Source: Propionispira arboris
GTDB taxonomy: Bacteria > Bacillota > Negativicutes > Selenomonadales > Selenomonadaceae
Assembly: GCF_900109225.1 (NCBI RefSeq)
Contig: NZ_FNZK01000016.1
Span: forward strand, 1 to 64,000
DNA: 64,000 nt
Reading direction: 5' to 3'
The notes beneath the pieces are model-generated. The model did no database searches and was not told the DNA's origin. It saw only the letters and a program-made list of their open reading frames with translations. This document shows positions 34,890 to 44,051 of the stretch, one piece after another. Every line of letters begins with the position of its first letter. Positions within the stretch are counted from its first letter, which is position 1. Made by a program: the position numbers and the translations under genes.

Positions 34890-35651
34890 TTGACTATGCA
34901 CAAATATGGATTAAAAAAAGACAAACCAGATTTAAGAGATCATATTTTCTACTCAACAAAATTTAAAACGGCTCTCCCAACACATGTTGATTTACGTACG
35001 GGCTGCAGTCCTATCGTTGATCAAGGTAATCTCGGCTCATGTACAGCAAATGCCATCGCCAGTGGATTACGTGAATATCAGCTAAAAAAAGATAACAACT
35101 GGATTGCGTTGTCTCGTCTTTTCCTATATTGGCAGGAACGAAAAATTGAAGGTGACATCGAAGATGATAGCGGTGCCCAACTTCGTGATGGAATGAAAGC
35201 TTTGCATAAGATAGGTGTTTGTCCTGAAGTAGATTGGCCCTATGATATCACTACCTTTGCAAATACTCCCACAAGCAAAGATAATACGGATGCAGCGGCA
35301 TATAAAATCAGTGAATATCATCGCATCAGTTCGCTTGATCTGCTTAAAGCTGCACTTGCCGAAGGGATGCCTGTAGTCATAGGCATCACCGTCTATGATT
35401 CTTTTGAAAGTGCGAATGCTATTTCTACAGGCATTGTTCCTGTTCCGAATCTAAAAACAGAACAAATATTAGGTGGACATGCAATTTGTTGTATAGGCTA
35501 TGATGATACCAAATCTGCCAATGGGCAAACAGGCTATGTAATATTTCGCAATAGTTGGGGCACCTCATATGGAGAACAGGGTTATGGATATTTACCATAT
35601 GCCTTTTGGGCGCAAAATTTAGTTTCCGATTGCTGGACAAGCAAAGATTAA
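34890..35651 (+). CDS. C1-family papain-like cysteine peptidase
   Basis: 253 residues, mature papain domain with only a short N-terminal stretch and no signal peptide. Oxyanion Gln and catalytic Cys in DQGNLGSCTANA (about 45-56), catalytic His in LGGHAICCIGYDD (about 190-202), Asn in RNSWGTSYGEQGYGYLPY (about 216-233). All catalytic residues are present. Start TTG at 34890 is 8 nt after GAGGAGG; ATG at 34896 is the alternative, at 14 nt. Cytoplasmic location is suggested by lack of an export signal. The biological substrate is unknown. Followed by a strong terminator. Confidence 0.9.
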   Translation: MTMHKYGLKKDKPDLRDHIFYSTKFKTALPTHVDLRTGCSPIVDQGNLGSCTANAIASGLREYQLKKDNNWIALSRLFLYWQERKIEGDIEDDSGAQLRDGMKALHKIGVCPEVDWPYDITTFANTPTSKDNTDAAAYKISEYHRISSLDLLKAALAEGMPVVIGITVYDSFESANAISTGIVPVPNLKTEQILGGHAICCIGYDDTKSANGQTGYVIFRNSWGTSYGEQGYGYLPYAFWAQNLVSDCWTSKD

Positions 35652-35660
35652 TATTAGAAT

Positions 35661-35703
35661 AAAAAGAGTATCAAATCACTTATAAGATTTGATACTCTTT
35701 TTT
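35661..35703 (+). terminator. Terminator of the peptidase gene
   Basis: Perfect 17-bp arms (35661-35677 and 35686-35702; core GAGTATCAAATC) around an 8-nt loop, with T-run. Confidence 0.9.
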
Positions 35704-35793
35704 ACTATACACTATAAAATTCATAAGCAGTATTAGCACCTGCTAAAATATTTTTAACAATATCCATCTTTAAGCTACAATAATATATGAGCA

Positions 35794-36987
35794 TCAATTC
35801 CTATTATGCGAAAGCGGTTTTGGCACATATTTTTCCTTTGTTAAACGTCCCGGTTCTTTTATAAATAAAGTAAGAACAAATCCCAAGATTGGAAGTACCA
35901 CCAGAATATCAAATACAAAAAGAATACCAAAATGATCTGCTACCCAGCCTAAAGCTAATACGCCCATAGTACCAAGACCAACACTAAAACCAAGTGTAAA
36001 ACCCGATGCCATCGCTACATTTTTTGGCATCATTTTTTGCGTCAAAAGTAAACTGCTCGTTGCTGTTGCTGATAATAAAATACTGGCAAAAATCAAAATA
36101 ACAAAGACCCACATGCCTGCAGCTGTCAAAAATGCATACATCAAAAACGCAATCGGTAAAATAGAATACAGCATTACCTGTTTGCTGCCATATTTATCGC
36201 TCAAAATTCCGCCGAACATCGTTCCTACAGCCCCGGCTGCTAAATATACCGTAAGCAGCGAACTTGCATAAATAGAACTGCCTCCCAAGTGTGAAACATA
36301 ATACAGCGGCACAAACGTACTAATACCGGATGTAACCGTGGCTCTAGTCAAAATCATACCAAGTAAAGCTAAAAGCGGCCAATTAATGCATTCTTTAAGT
36401 GTCCCCAAGCTCCCACTTGTTTTAACTGCCTGATGCGGTATATTCTTCCTTTCATGCAATAAAGCAGCACCAATAAGCAAACTTGGAATTGTATATAACA
36501 AGATCAGCGGCGTTTCACCATCTACCAAAAGCATCGCCAGCAGCATAGATCCCAAGGCTACGCCAACATACCCACCTAATGAAAACAAACTGACAGCTTT
36601 ACCTTTTTCTTTTCCTCCCATAAAATTGACTGTTTTGGCGGCTTCTGGATGGAAAGCAGAATTTCCCAAACCACTGACGGCCGTACAAATCATAACCATA
36701 TAGAAACTCGGAACCAATAACGATGCCGCCATAAAAACACCCGTAACGATACACCCGAGCGGCATCAGCCACGGACGATGTTTTTGGTCACTCAAATAAC
36801 CAAATAAAGGCTGGCTCACCGATGAGGCAATGTTTTGCGTCAATACAATCGCCGTAACTTCGGCATAGGATAAGGCAAATTTTGCTTTTAAAAAAGGTAA
36901 CGCCACATACAAAGCTCCCGGTGATAAATCTGCCGCTAAATGCCCGAGAGCAATCAACCAAACAATTTTGGGAACATTTTTAAACAT
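35794..36987 (-). CDS. MFS exporter, fosmidomycin-resistance (Fsr)-like
   Basis: 397 residues from ATG 36987; twelve helices. Fsr-family motifs: GHLAADLSPGALYVALPFLKA in TM1, SSVSQPLFGYLSDQKHRPWLMPLG between TM2 and TM3, and GNSAFHPEAAK near 105. The frame is open 28 codons further to TTG 37071, but that adds a stretch without a good ribosome site; TTG at 36996 is another candidate, so the start is uncertain. Exports a small molecule by proton antiport; substrate not known. Confidence 0.87.
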   Translation of the reverse strand: MFKNVPKIVWLIALGHLAADLSPGALYVALPFLKAKFALSYAEVTAIVLTQNIASSVSQPLFGYLSDQKHRPWLMPLGCIVTGVFMAASLLVPSFYMVMICTAVSGLGNSAFHPEAAKTVNFMGGKEKGKAVSLFSLGGYVGVALGSMLLAMLLVDGETPLILLYTIPSLLIGAALLHERKNIPHQAVKTSGSLGTLKECINWPLLALLGMILTRATVTSGISTFVPLYYVSHLGGSSIYASSLLTVYLAAGAVGTMFGGILSDKYGSKQVMLYSILPIAFLMYAFLTAAGMWVFVILIFASILLSATATSSLLLTQKMMPKNVAMASGFTLGFSVGLGTMGVLALGWVADHFGILFVFDILVVLPILGFVLTLFIKEPGRLTKEKYVPKPLSHNRN

Positions 36988-37174
36988 ACTAAACAACGCA
37001 CAACACCCTAACACGAAATAAAATTTCAAAACCAAATCTATATAATTTGCATTAAATATTTGATATGGCAATCGCTAGGAATTAGGTATACACTATACCC
37101 TATTCCTGGCAGCCTACTAATAGGTTAGATGCAATTTCTTTAATGCATTCTACATAATCTAATTTTTTTGATTA

Positions 37175-37222
37175 TTAAACTATATGCCACTGACAAAATT
37201 CTGTCAATGGCATATAGTTTAA
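37175..37222. terminator. Hairpin after the D-2-hydroxyacid dehydrogenase gene
   Basis: 21-nt arms (37175-37195 and 37202-37222; core AAACTATATGCCA) with one mismatch. Strong stem but weak T-tract on the minus strand. Confidence 0.65.
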
Positions 37223-37246
37223 ATTTAAATGAAATTTATGTTTAAA

Positions 37247-38239
37247 TCAATTCGATCGTGTAACCTCATATGGGTTTTCAGCGCCTTCAAGCCCATATTT
37301 CAGTGATAAGATTCCGCAGCGCACCATTGATTCTGTTGCCTCTTCTGTAAAAAATGCATAATGCTGGGTAAAAACAACATTGGGAAACTGCTTTAAATAT
37401 AAAAGCGACCGTTTATCCAAAATCTGTGCCCCAATGTCAACATGCATCACACCGTCTTCTTCTTCAATCGTATCAAGACCGGCGCCACTGACTTTCTCTT
37501 TCTCCAAAGCATGTATTAAAGCTTCTGAATCCATTAAACCACCACGTGCTGTGTTGACTAAAAGCACACCATCTTTCATTTTTGCAATTGTATCCTTATT
37601 GATCATATGATAATTATCATCTGTCAAAGGCATATGCAGGGAAATAATATCACTTTGGGCATACAATTCATCCAATTCCACATATGTTGCATATTCTTCT
37701 ACTGCTTTATTTTTATATTTGTCGAAAGCAATGATTTTACAACCAAATCCACTAATATTTTGAATAACAGTAAAACCAATTTTTCCCGTACCAATGATGC
37801 CAATTGTCAAGCTCCGCATTTCGCGGCCTTTTAATCCATCCAACGAAAAATCATTCACCAGCGAACGGCAAACAGAAATTTTGACTTTTCTAAGCAACAT
37901 CAGCATCAGCATTACTGTGAAATCAGCTACGTTTGCCGGCATATATCTGGCATTGCTCACATGTATCCCCGTTTTTTCTGCAGCCTTAATATCAATGTTG
38001 TCAAACCCGACCGTTCTGGTTGATAAATGAACAATCCCCATTTCTTTGAGCGTTTTCAGCATTTGAGCATCGACCCGACTGTAACCCATAATTGATACTG
38101 CATCACATCCAGCTGCAAGTGCTATATTTTCGGGCAGAAAATTTTCAGTTGAGCAGCAAAATTCTATTTCCAATTCTTGTTCTAGTTTTTTCAATACGGT
38201 TTTTTCATAGTCAAGTACGTCATATACCATTATTTTCAT
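37247..38239 (-). CDS. D-isomer-specific 2-hydroxyacid dehydrogenase (D-lactate dehydrogenase-like)
   Basis: 330 residues. NAD-binding GTGKIG at about 150-155. The catalytic Arg lies in VNTARGGLMDSEAL (about 228), Glu in the GLDTIEEEDG region (about 257) and His in FTQHYAFFTEEA (about 293), which carries the H-x-A/x-F-x-T motif of D-LDH/VanH. STRTVGFDNIDIKAAEKTGI (about 73) is typical of D-lactate dehydrogenases. AAAGGGGCG precedes the ATG. Likely reduces pyruvate to D-lactate with NADH. Confidence 0.9.
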   Translation of the reverse strand: MKIMVYDVLDYEKTVLKKLEQELEIEFCCSTENFLPENIALAAGCDAVSIMGYSRVDAQMLKTLKEMGIVHLSTRTVGFDNIDIKAAEKTGIHVSNARYMPANVADFTVMLMLMLLRKVKISVCRSLVNDFSLDGLKGREMRSLTIGIIGTGKIGFTVIQNISGFGCKIIAFDKYKNKAVEEYATYVELDELYAQSDIISLHMPLTDDNYHMINKDTIAKMKDGVLLVNTARGGLMDSEALIHALEKEKVSGAGLDTIEEEDGVMHVDIGAQILDKRSLLYLKQFPNVVFTQHYAFFTEEATESMVRCGILSLKYGLEGAENPYEVTRSN

Positions 38240-38323
38240 AATAAATTCGCCCCTTTTTATCCTATAGAAACTCTTTTTAAAACGTATCCATCCATAATTT
38301 ACTATATTTATTATAACATGAAA

Positions 38324-38358
38324 AATAAGCAGCAGGCGTTTTGTGCCTGCTGCTTATT
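38324..38358 (-). terminator. Terminator after the C_GCAxxG_C_C gene
   Basis: Perfect 14-bp arms AATAAGCAGCAGGC (38324-38337) and complement (38345-38358), followed on the minus strand by T residues. Confidence 0.85.
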
Positions 38359-38367
38359 ACATATAGA

Positions 38368-38799
38368 TCAATAACCTAATTCTTCTAATAATTGAATGCC
38401 GCTTGCTACGAGATCGTCACAAGGTCTGACAGTATCTGTTTTAGCCCTTGCCGCCCCTTCCTCAGTTGATGGATCAAAACCCAATAAATCACGACAAACA
38501 ATAGACTTATGCTTTTCTTGAAAAACCCTTATGAATTCTTTGGTTTTTTCACCGCATAATGCTTTTGCAGTTGTATCTGCTAAACTTTCATTTCCATATT
38601 TCAGTCCAATGACCATAGCTGCGCCGGAAACAACACCGCAAATTTCACCTGAACGAACGCCACCGCCAAACCCACAAGCAATTTTTAAAGCCACCTTAGA
38701 ATCAAGTCCATATTTTTCTGCAAAAACCGTTAGTACGGATTGGCAGCAATTGCCACCACTATTAAAAATCTTCGCTGCGTTTTGCATATTTTGACTCAA
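38368..38799 (-). CDS. C_GCAxxG_C_C family putative redox protein
   Basis: 143 residues. Family pattern visible: GGNCCQSVLTVFAEKYG (about 15-31), ACGFGGGVRSGEICGVVSGAAMVIGL (about 41-66), and late cysteines CRDLLGF (about 102) and CDDLV (about 126). The spaced cysteines suggest an Fe-S or redox role; often found near membrane or electron-transfer genes. Start is TTG at 38799 with AAGGGG 8 nt upstream; ATG four codons later is possible. Function not established for the family. Confidence 0.88.
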   Translation of the reverse strand: MSQNMQNAAKIFNSGGNCCQSVLTVFAEKYGLDSKVALKIACGFGGGVRSGEICGVVSGAAMVIGLKYGNESLADTTAKALCGEKTKEFIRVFQEKHKSIVCRDLLGFDPSTEEGAARAKTDTVRPCDDLVASGIQLLEELGY

Positions 38800-38842
38800 A
38801 ATAAAAACCCCTTTTTTAATATTTATCGGTATGACACCGTCT

Positions 38843-39682
38843 TTACTTAATAAATGTAGAATCTTCCAGTTCCTTGAATGCCAATTTTAATTCAGCTTTC
38901 GTATTCATAACAATAGGTCCGCCCCATGCAATCGGTTCTTTCAAGGGACGTCCGGCCAGCAACAAAAATCGCATTCCATTATCATCTGCTTTTACCATAA
39001 GCTGATTTCCTTTATGAAATAATATGGCCTGCTTTTTTGAAATGGCACTATTTTCTGGCAATACAGCCCCTGTTCCCTGTAAAACATAAATAAACATCGT
39101 AGACTCTTGATCGATATCAATCGACCACTCAGCATTCTTCTTCATTTCGACATCTAAATATAGCGGTTTCACATAACCACCTTCAAAAGCTCCCTTAATA
39201 TCGTGATAGGTGCCACCAATAATGTGTATTTTCCGATTTCCCTCATTGCACACGGGAATATCAACCTTCCTTATTTCATGATAGTGTGGGGTGGTCATTT
39301 TATCTTTTGCCGATAAATTTAACCATAACTGCACGCCGAGCATCCTTGGACTGGCTTTTGGCATTTCCTGATGGATAATACCGGAACCCGCTGTCATCCA
39401 CTGGCAATCTCCATCCAGAATACTTCCCTTATTCCCCAGATTATCGCCATGTTCAATATCCCCTTCAATAAGATACGTTATCGTTTCTATCCCGCGGTGA
39501 GGATGCCAGGGAAAACCTTTAATATAATCGGTCGGGTCTGTCGAGTCAAAAGCATCTAACATCAAAAAAGGATCTAATTCTTTTGTTTCTTTATAGCCAA
39601 AAACACGAACTAAGTTCACTCCCGCGCCATCAACAGTATGTTCTCCTATAATGATTTTTTTAATCACACATATCTGTACCAT
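38843..39682 (-). CDS. Pirin-family cupin protein
   Basis: 279 residues, two cupin domains. Metal site of the first domain: FPWHPHRGIETITY (about 57-70), then GSGIIHQEMP (about 97-106). The C-terminal pirin domain ends with AGRPLKEPIAWGGPIVMNT (about 247). Bacterial pirins include quercetinases and pyruvate-dehydrogenase modulators; the exact role is unknown. GAGGAGG lies 8 nt before ATG. Monocistronic. Confidence 0.92.
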   Translation of the reverse strand: MVQICVIKKIIIGEHTVDGAGVNLVRVFGYKETKELDPFLMLDAFDSTDPTDYIKGFPWHPHRGIETITYLIEGDIEHGDNLGNKGSILDGDCQWMTAGSGIIHQEMPKASPRMLGVQLWLNLSAKDKMTTPHYHEIRKVDIPVCNEGNRKIHIIGGTYHDIKGAFEGGYVKPLYLDVEMKKNAEWSIDIDQESTMFIYVLQGTGAVLPENSAISKKQAILFHKGNQLMVKADDNGMRFLLLAGRPLKEPIAWGGPIVMNTKAELKLAFKELEDSTFIK

Positions 39683-39905
39683 GCTCAGACCTCCTCTTAT
39701 TTCTTATGTTGCCCAGACTGAAATTTACACAAAAGGAAAAAATGCTTTACAATTCCAGAATACTATTGATAATGCACTTTTACAATATGTTTATTGTAAT
39801 TTTAGCTCTATTATAAAAAAGCCGACTGGATAAATTGATTTCATCCAGCCAGCTTCAATATGCTTTAAATATTTTATATGGAAATCGTCAGGAATGGAGA
39901 GAACG

Positions 39906-40859
39906 TTATTCTTTGCCGCTTACAGCGATATCGGTCTTTTGTAGTTTAGGCAATTTGGGTGAGATAGCCGTTGTTTTTACTTCTTTAGCTGTATCACGCA
40001 CCATCTGAGGAATTTCGATCGGATCGACTTTGTTATATTGCGAATACTTTACCTGCATCGTAAGCGTCGATTTTGTTAAAAAATCTTCCATCTCTGCTGC
40101 ATTTTTGGGCTGGCTCATATCGAGAAATAAATTTCCTGCTTTTCGAATGGGATTTGCTAAATTCATAGCAACTTCTTGTATCATTTGCGTTGTTTTATCA
40201 ATTTTAACATTATATTTAATGTCACCCGCAGCTAATAAGCCAATCCGAGCGAATGCCGCCATACTCAATACATTTTTATCCTGATTCTTGTTTTCCCTAA
40301 CCATTTCATCTATGGAATCACTGATTTTCATGCTGTCCAACGTGACTTCCATATATTTATAAGATGGTGTTTCTCTCGTAAGTTTCACAGCTTTCACCAT
40401 CTGCATCATAAGCAGCTCCATTTTGCTGTTTTCATCGGCAGTAAGTTCTTTGTCCGCAGAAAATCCAACTGGCATGGTTTGTTTCATCCATTTGTTGTTA
40501 CTCAATGAATAAATGACCACTGTATCCTTATTTTGTTCAATATACTGCTGCAATGTCGTTGTAGTTTCCTTTCCTTTTACATCACGGAACAAAAAAACTG
40601 CATCGTTTTTATACAACATCGGTTTCATTTGTCCATCACCAGCCATTGTAACATTTACATCGCCCATAGGTGTTTGTGCCGTTAACAAAATATCATAATG
40701 TACATTTTTGACATCAAGCATATTTTTATATACAGTTTCTAAATACTGTTTTTCCATTGGAACCTTATCGGCCGCCAAAACCAAGGAACTACTCATCGTC
40801 ACAAACAACATTCCCACTACGAAAATAAAACAAAATTTAAATTTTTTAAAGTAACTCAT
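39906..40859 (-). CDS. Secreted LolA-like/DUF6612-like protein
   Basis: 317 residues. Signal peptide with cleavage near VLAA-DK (residue 30). The rest is a beta-rich domain of the kind found in LolA/LppX-like lipid- or surface-exposed proteins (NVHYDILLTAQTPMGDVNVTMAGDGQM; VDPIEIPQMV near the C terminus, a frequent ending of these domains). No lipobox Cys, so periplasmic rather than lipid-anchored. Function unknown; a role in envelope lipid handling is only a guess. Confidence 0.75.
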   Translation of the reverse strand: MSYFKKFKFCFIFVVGMLFVTMSSSLVLAADKVPMEKQYLETVYKNMLDVKNVHYDILLTAQTPMGDVNVTMAGDGQMKPMLYKNDAVFLFRDVKGKETTTTLQQYIEQNKDTVVIYSLSNNKWMKQTMPVGFSADKELTADENSKMELLMMQMVKAVKLTRETPSYKYMEVTLDSMKISDSIDEMVRENKNQDKNVLSMAAFARIGLLAAGDIKYNVKIDKTTQMIQEVAMNLANPIRKAGNLFLDMSQPKNAAEMEDFLTKSTLTMQVKYSQYNKVDPIEIPQMVRDTAKEVKTTAISPKLPKLQKTDIAVSGKE

Positions 40860-40931
40860 TTCTTCATCAATCTCCTATTTTATAAATTTGGACTATACGT
40901 ACGCCGGCAGTTCTATAACATGCAAGTAAAA

Positions 40932-40971
40932 AATACTGACAGATATCTATTTTTTAGATGCCTGTCAGTAT
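40932..40971 (-). terminator. Terminator of the repeat-protein gene
   Basis: AATACTGACAG (40932-40942) with CTGTCAGTATT (40961-40971), inner TCTA/TAGA pairing, followed on the minus strand by TTTTTT. Confidence 0.85.
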
Positions 40972-41014
40972 TCCTCATTTTATTTACAATAAAATGCAAA
41001 ATTATCTTAACCAA

Positions 41015-41659
41015 TCAATCAATGTATTTTGAATTACTATTATAGGATGCCATCGCCGATTGAATTTTTTGCGTTAAAAGGTCCGTTTCATCGGACGAGG
41101 AGGTATCATTTGACGCAGCATCAAAAAAAGTTCCCCCAGACTGGAGCTTCTGATTTAAAAAATATTGTTTCAACATATCCGATGTCGTTGAGGTCACCGT
41201 AGTTGAGCTGGCGGTTTGTGAGTTCGTTGCATCCGTTGCTTTCACATAGGCCGTCAAATCACTAATAATCTGTGTACCAGATTTCACGGCAGTCGTACCA
41301 GCAGATTTCGATGAATCTTTGGAATTGATATACGTATTCAATTCACTAATGAGGGCAGTTCCCACTTTACCAACATTCGAAGTACTTGAATCCACTGAAT
41401 TGATATAATCTGTCATATCTTTGAGTACGCCAGTCGCTGTTTTTTTATCATCCGCACTAGCAGCCGTTTTGCCATCGACTGACTTAACATAATCCGTCAA
41501 CTCTTTAAGCAATTGTGTAGAAGTCTTGATTTTACTCGTACCGGTATCCTCTTCCGTTGCTGTCGTGGTATTACTCTTTGTTGTATTTTGCTGTGCCAAA
41601 GCAGCAGCATAGCCTGAAACAACCTTTGCATAGTCTGTTGAATATCCAGCAATCCTCAT
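41015..41659 (-). CDS. Protein with four internal repeats, unknown function
   Basis: 214 residues; Ser/Thr/Asp-rich with no Cys and no signal peptide. Four repeats of about 30 residues share the core (L/I)-(L/I)-x-(E/D)-L/M-x-x-Y-(V/I)-x-(S/A)-x-D, at about 47-70, 74-97, 104-127 and 140-163: LLKELTDYVKSVD, VLKDMTDYINSVD, LISELNTYINSKD, IISDLTAYVKATD. Start chosen at ATG 41659, after GGAGGG (8 nt); the earlier frame lacks a site. Composition resembles exported or surface proteins lacking classic signals, but nothing identifies it. Bordered by its own terminator. Confidence 0.72.
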   Translation of the reverse strand: MRIAGYSTDYAKVVSGYAAALAQQNTTKSNTTTATEEDTGTSKIKTSTQLLKELTDYVKSVDGKTAASADDKKTATGVLKDMTDYINSVDSSTSNVGKVGTALISELNTYINSKDSSKSAGTTAVKSGTQIISDLTAYVKATDATNSQTASSTTVTSTTSDMLKQYFLNQKLQSGGTFFDAASNDTSSSDETDLLTQKIQSAMASYNSNSKYID

Positions 41660-41826
41660 ATAAAATCCCTCCATTATTATCTTATAAAAATTTATCCCCA
41701 TCGGTGGAGTAAGTAACTTGCTTCACTTGATGACAAAACTTATTTATAATATCGTCATTTATCGTTTTTTTCTTAAGTCTATTTTATTGAACAAGAATAC
41801 GATTCGTTTATTTTAACTGGACAGAC

Positions 41827-41854
41827 AAAAAAATCCGCCTTAACAAAAGGCGGA
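41827..41854 (-). terminator. Terminator of the yidC-like gene
   Basis: TCCGCCTT (41834-41841) with AAGGCGGA (41847-41854), followed on the minus strand by seven T. Confidence 0.88.
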
Positions 41855-41870
41855 AAATAAGGAATTGTGT

Positions 41871-42515
41871 TTACACAACTGGCGCTTCTTTGGTTTGCAG
41901 TAGTCGCATTTGGATAAGCTGCATCACATTGCTGACAATCCAATAGAGTCCCAACCCAGCGGGGAAACGCAGCGTCATAAAGCCAATAAACAGAGGCATT
42001 ACAAGAAGCATAGCTTTACCGCCCGGGTTTGAATTGGCTGCACCTAAACTGCTTTGTCTTGATGAAAAATATGTAGTCAGAACCGCAAGTACCGGCAGAA
42101 TATAAAAATGATCTACTGCTGATAGATTACGAATCCACAAAAAACCGGGATGGCTTAAATATTTGAAGCTTTGCAGTGCATAAAACATGCCACTGAGAAT
42201 CGGCATTTGAACAATCATCGGCAGACAGCCTGCTAATGGATTGATCCCTGTTGTTTTATACAATTCGGCAATCGCTTTTTGCTGCTCTTGTTTATCATTT
42301 TTATATTTTTCTTGCAAAACTTTCATTTGCGGTCCCAGCAATTTCATCGCCTGCATTGATTTCATTTGCTTCGCTGTTAAGGGAAATAATAAAGCTTTGA
42401 TAACGACTGTAAACAATATAATCGCTAATCCATAACTTGGAAAACCAAAATCCGCTGTAATATCATAAAAAAAAGTCACCAGGGATTGCATAAATCCAAT
42501 AAAATAATCGAACAA
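41871..42515 (-). CDS. yidC: YidC/Oxa1-family membrane insertase
   Basis: 214 residues, the short Gram-positive-type YidC without the large periplasmic domain. Five helices; conserved features are the positive groove residue region (YGLAIILFTVVIKALLFPLTAKQMKS, about 28-53), the coiled cytoplasmic hairpin (QEKYKNDKQEQQKAIAELYK, about 67-86), the NPLAGCLPMIVQMPIL motif (about 92-107) and FPAGLGLYWIVSNVMQ (about 188). No lipobox or signal peptide, unlike typical YidC1/2 lipoproteins. Start TTG at 42515 (AAAGGA 11 nt upstream). Lies away from rpmH/rnpA, so probably an extra copy. Inserts membrane proteins with or without Sec. Confidence 0.9.
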   Translation of the reverse strand: MFDYFIGFMQSLVTFFYDITADFGFPSYGLAIILFTVVIKALLFPLTAKQMKSMQAMKLLGPQMKVLQEKYKNDKQEQQKAIAELYKTTGINPLAGCLPMIVQMPILSGMFYALQSFKYLSHPGFLWIRNLSAVDHFYILPVLAVLTTYFSSRQSSLGAANSNPGGKAMLLVMPLFIGFMTLRFPAGLGLYWIVSNVMQLIQMRLLQTKEAPVV

Positions 42516-42574
42516 CCAACTTCACGTCCTTTATATTTTTAACTAAAATAACAGGTAACAGAATAAGCTTCTAT

Positions 42575-42609
42575 ATAAAAAAGGCTTCTGAATCAAAACT
42601 ATTCAGAAG
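42575..42609 (-). terminator. Terminator of the aldo-keto reductase gene
   Basis: CTTCTGAAT (42585-42593) with ATTCAGAAG (42601-42609), followed on the minus strand by TTTTTT; lies 110 bp after the stop. Confidence 0.78.
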
Positions 42610-42721
42610 TCTTTTCTTCTTACATTAAAGCATATTCAAATTATCGTAGCTAAAGAATACTATTTACCAGTATTCTTGTCAATGTTTTCTTCCTGAAATC
42701 AGCAAATAAAATCTCGAAATT

Positions 42722-43714
42722 CTATTTGCTAATTTCATCAATTGCTTTGATTTCTGCTGGTGAGAATGTTGTGTAATCGACAATTTTACAATTTTCGATA
42801 ATTTGCTCTGGTTTTGATGCTCCAATAAGAACACTAGTCACAGCACCATCTTTTAATACCCAGCTAAGTGCCATTTGTGCCAATGTTTGACCACGCTCCC
42901 CAGCAATTTCATTAAGGGCAGCAATCTGCGCCAGTTTTTCCGCGGTCAATTGATCCGCATGCAAAAATTGACCACTTGTTTTAATTCGGCTATCCGCTGG
43001 AATACCATGCAGATATTTATCACTTAACAGTCCTTGTGCTAATGGACTAAAAGCAATAATACCGCAGCCATTTTCTACAGCTGCTTCTTTTAAACCATTT
43101 GATTCAATATGGCGGTCAAAAATAGAGTAGCGGCTTTGGTTGATAACAAATGGACATTTTAGTTCCTTTAAGATTTTCATAGCCTGTCTCGTATGTTCCC
43201 CATCATAGTTGGATATTCCCGCATATAATGCTTTCCCACTTTTTACAGCTGTATCCAATGCCATCATACTTTCTTCAAGCGGCGTATCAGGATCCATGCG
43301 ATGATGATAAAAAATATCAACATAATCAAGCTGAAGTCTCTTTAAACTCTGATCTAAACTAGCGAGTAAATATTTACGACTGCCCCAATCACCATAAGGA
43401 CCATCCCACATGGTATAACCAGCTTTTGTACTGATAATGAGCTCATCGCGATATGCTCCCATTTCTTGCTGCATGATTCGACCAAAATTGCTTTCAGCAC
43501 TGCCCGGCTGCGGCCCATAATTATTTGCTAAATCAAAATGTGTGATACCTTGATCAAAAGCAGTAAAACACATTTTTTTCATATTGTCATAATCTGCACT
43601 TGTACCAAAATTATGCCAAAGTCCCAACGAAACCTGTGGCAATTTCAGACCACTTTTCCCACTGCGACTATATCTCATATGTTCATACCGTTCTTTATTT
43701 GCCTTATAGGTCAT
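42722..43714 (-). CDS. Aldo/keto reductase, YghZ/Gpr-like
   Basis: 330 residues, TIM-barrel NADPH reductase. Catalytic tetrad: Asp in HFDLANNYGP (about 60), Tyr of the same motif (about 65), Lys in IISTKAGY (about 95) and His in DIFYHHRMDP (about 137). GPQPGSAESNFGR and the extra sequence YTMWDGPYGDWGSRK are characteristic of the AKR14/YghZ group, which reduces L-glyceraldehyde-3-phosphate and methylglyoxal. Ribosome site GGAGGG lies 6 nt before ATG. Divergent from the mmsA-type gene. Confidence 0.92.
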   Translation of the reverse strand: MTYKANKERYEHMRYSRSGKSGLKLPQVSLGLWHNFGTSADYDNMKKMCFTAFDQGITHFDLANNYGPQPGSAESNFGRIMQQEMGAYRDELIISTKAGYTMWDGPYGDWGSRKYLLASLDQSLKRLQLDYVDIFYHHRMDPDTPLEESMMALDTAVKSGKALYAGISNYDGEHTRQAMKILKELKCPFVINQSRYSIFDRHIESNGLKEAAVENGCGIIAFSPLAQGLLSDKYLHGIPADSRIKTSGQFLHADQLTAEKLAQIAALNEIAGERGQTLAQMALSWVLKDGAVTSVLIGASKPEQIIENCKIVDYTTFSPAEIKAIDEISK

Positions 43715-44051
43715 TGAAATCCCTCCAAATTTTTTAATAAAATCTCTCTATATAAATTACATCCAGCTTTAGAATATTGTTTTTTAATTTCGTGAAAACT
43801 ATTCCAAGACCTTTAAATAAAAAAAATATCGTACAAAATATCTCAAATTTCATCCTATAAAAAGCATGATTGATACGATCAACGAAACAGTTCATGCTTC
43901 CCATTGAGTTTAAATCCATTATATTATCATAATATATCCATAATATTATCAATAAAATAATAAACTTAATAAAAATACTTGTTTTACTATACTCAAAATG
44001 TTATCATATTAACAGAATATTATTACTTTTTAGGAAGAAGGGTGTTTTACT
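43715..44051. other. Divergent promoter region, aldo-keto reductase / mmsA
   Basis: 337 bp, very AT-rich. The only dyads are AAGCATGA (43862-43869) with TCATGCTT (43892-43899), enclosing TTGAT-AC-GATCAA (about 43870-43882), a possible operator. No credible gene; a 72-codon opening on the minus strand lacks a ribosome site. Confidence 0.5.

Noticed and set aside
43734-43952. 72-codon minus-strand frame before the aldo-keto reductase
   Set aside because: No ribosome site, AT-driven composition (I, N, F, K), and it occupies the divergent promoter region.
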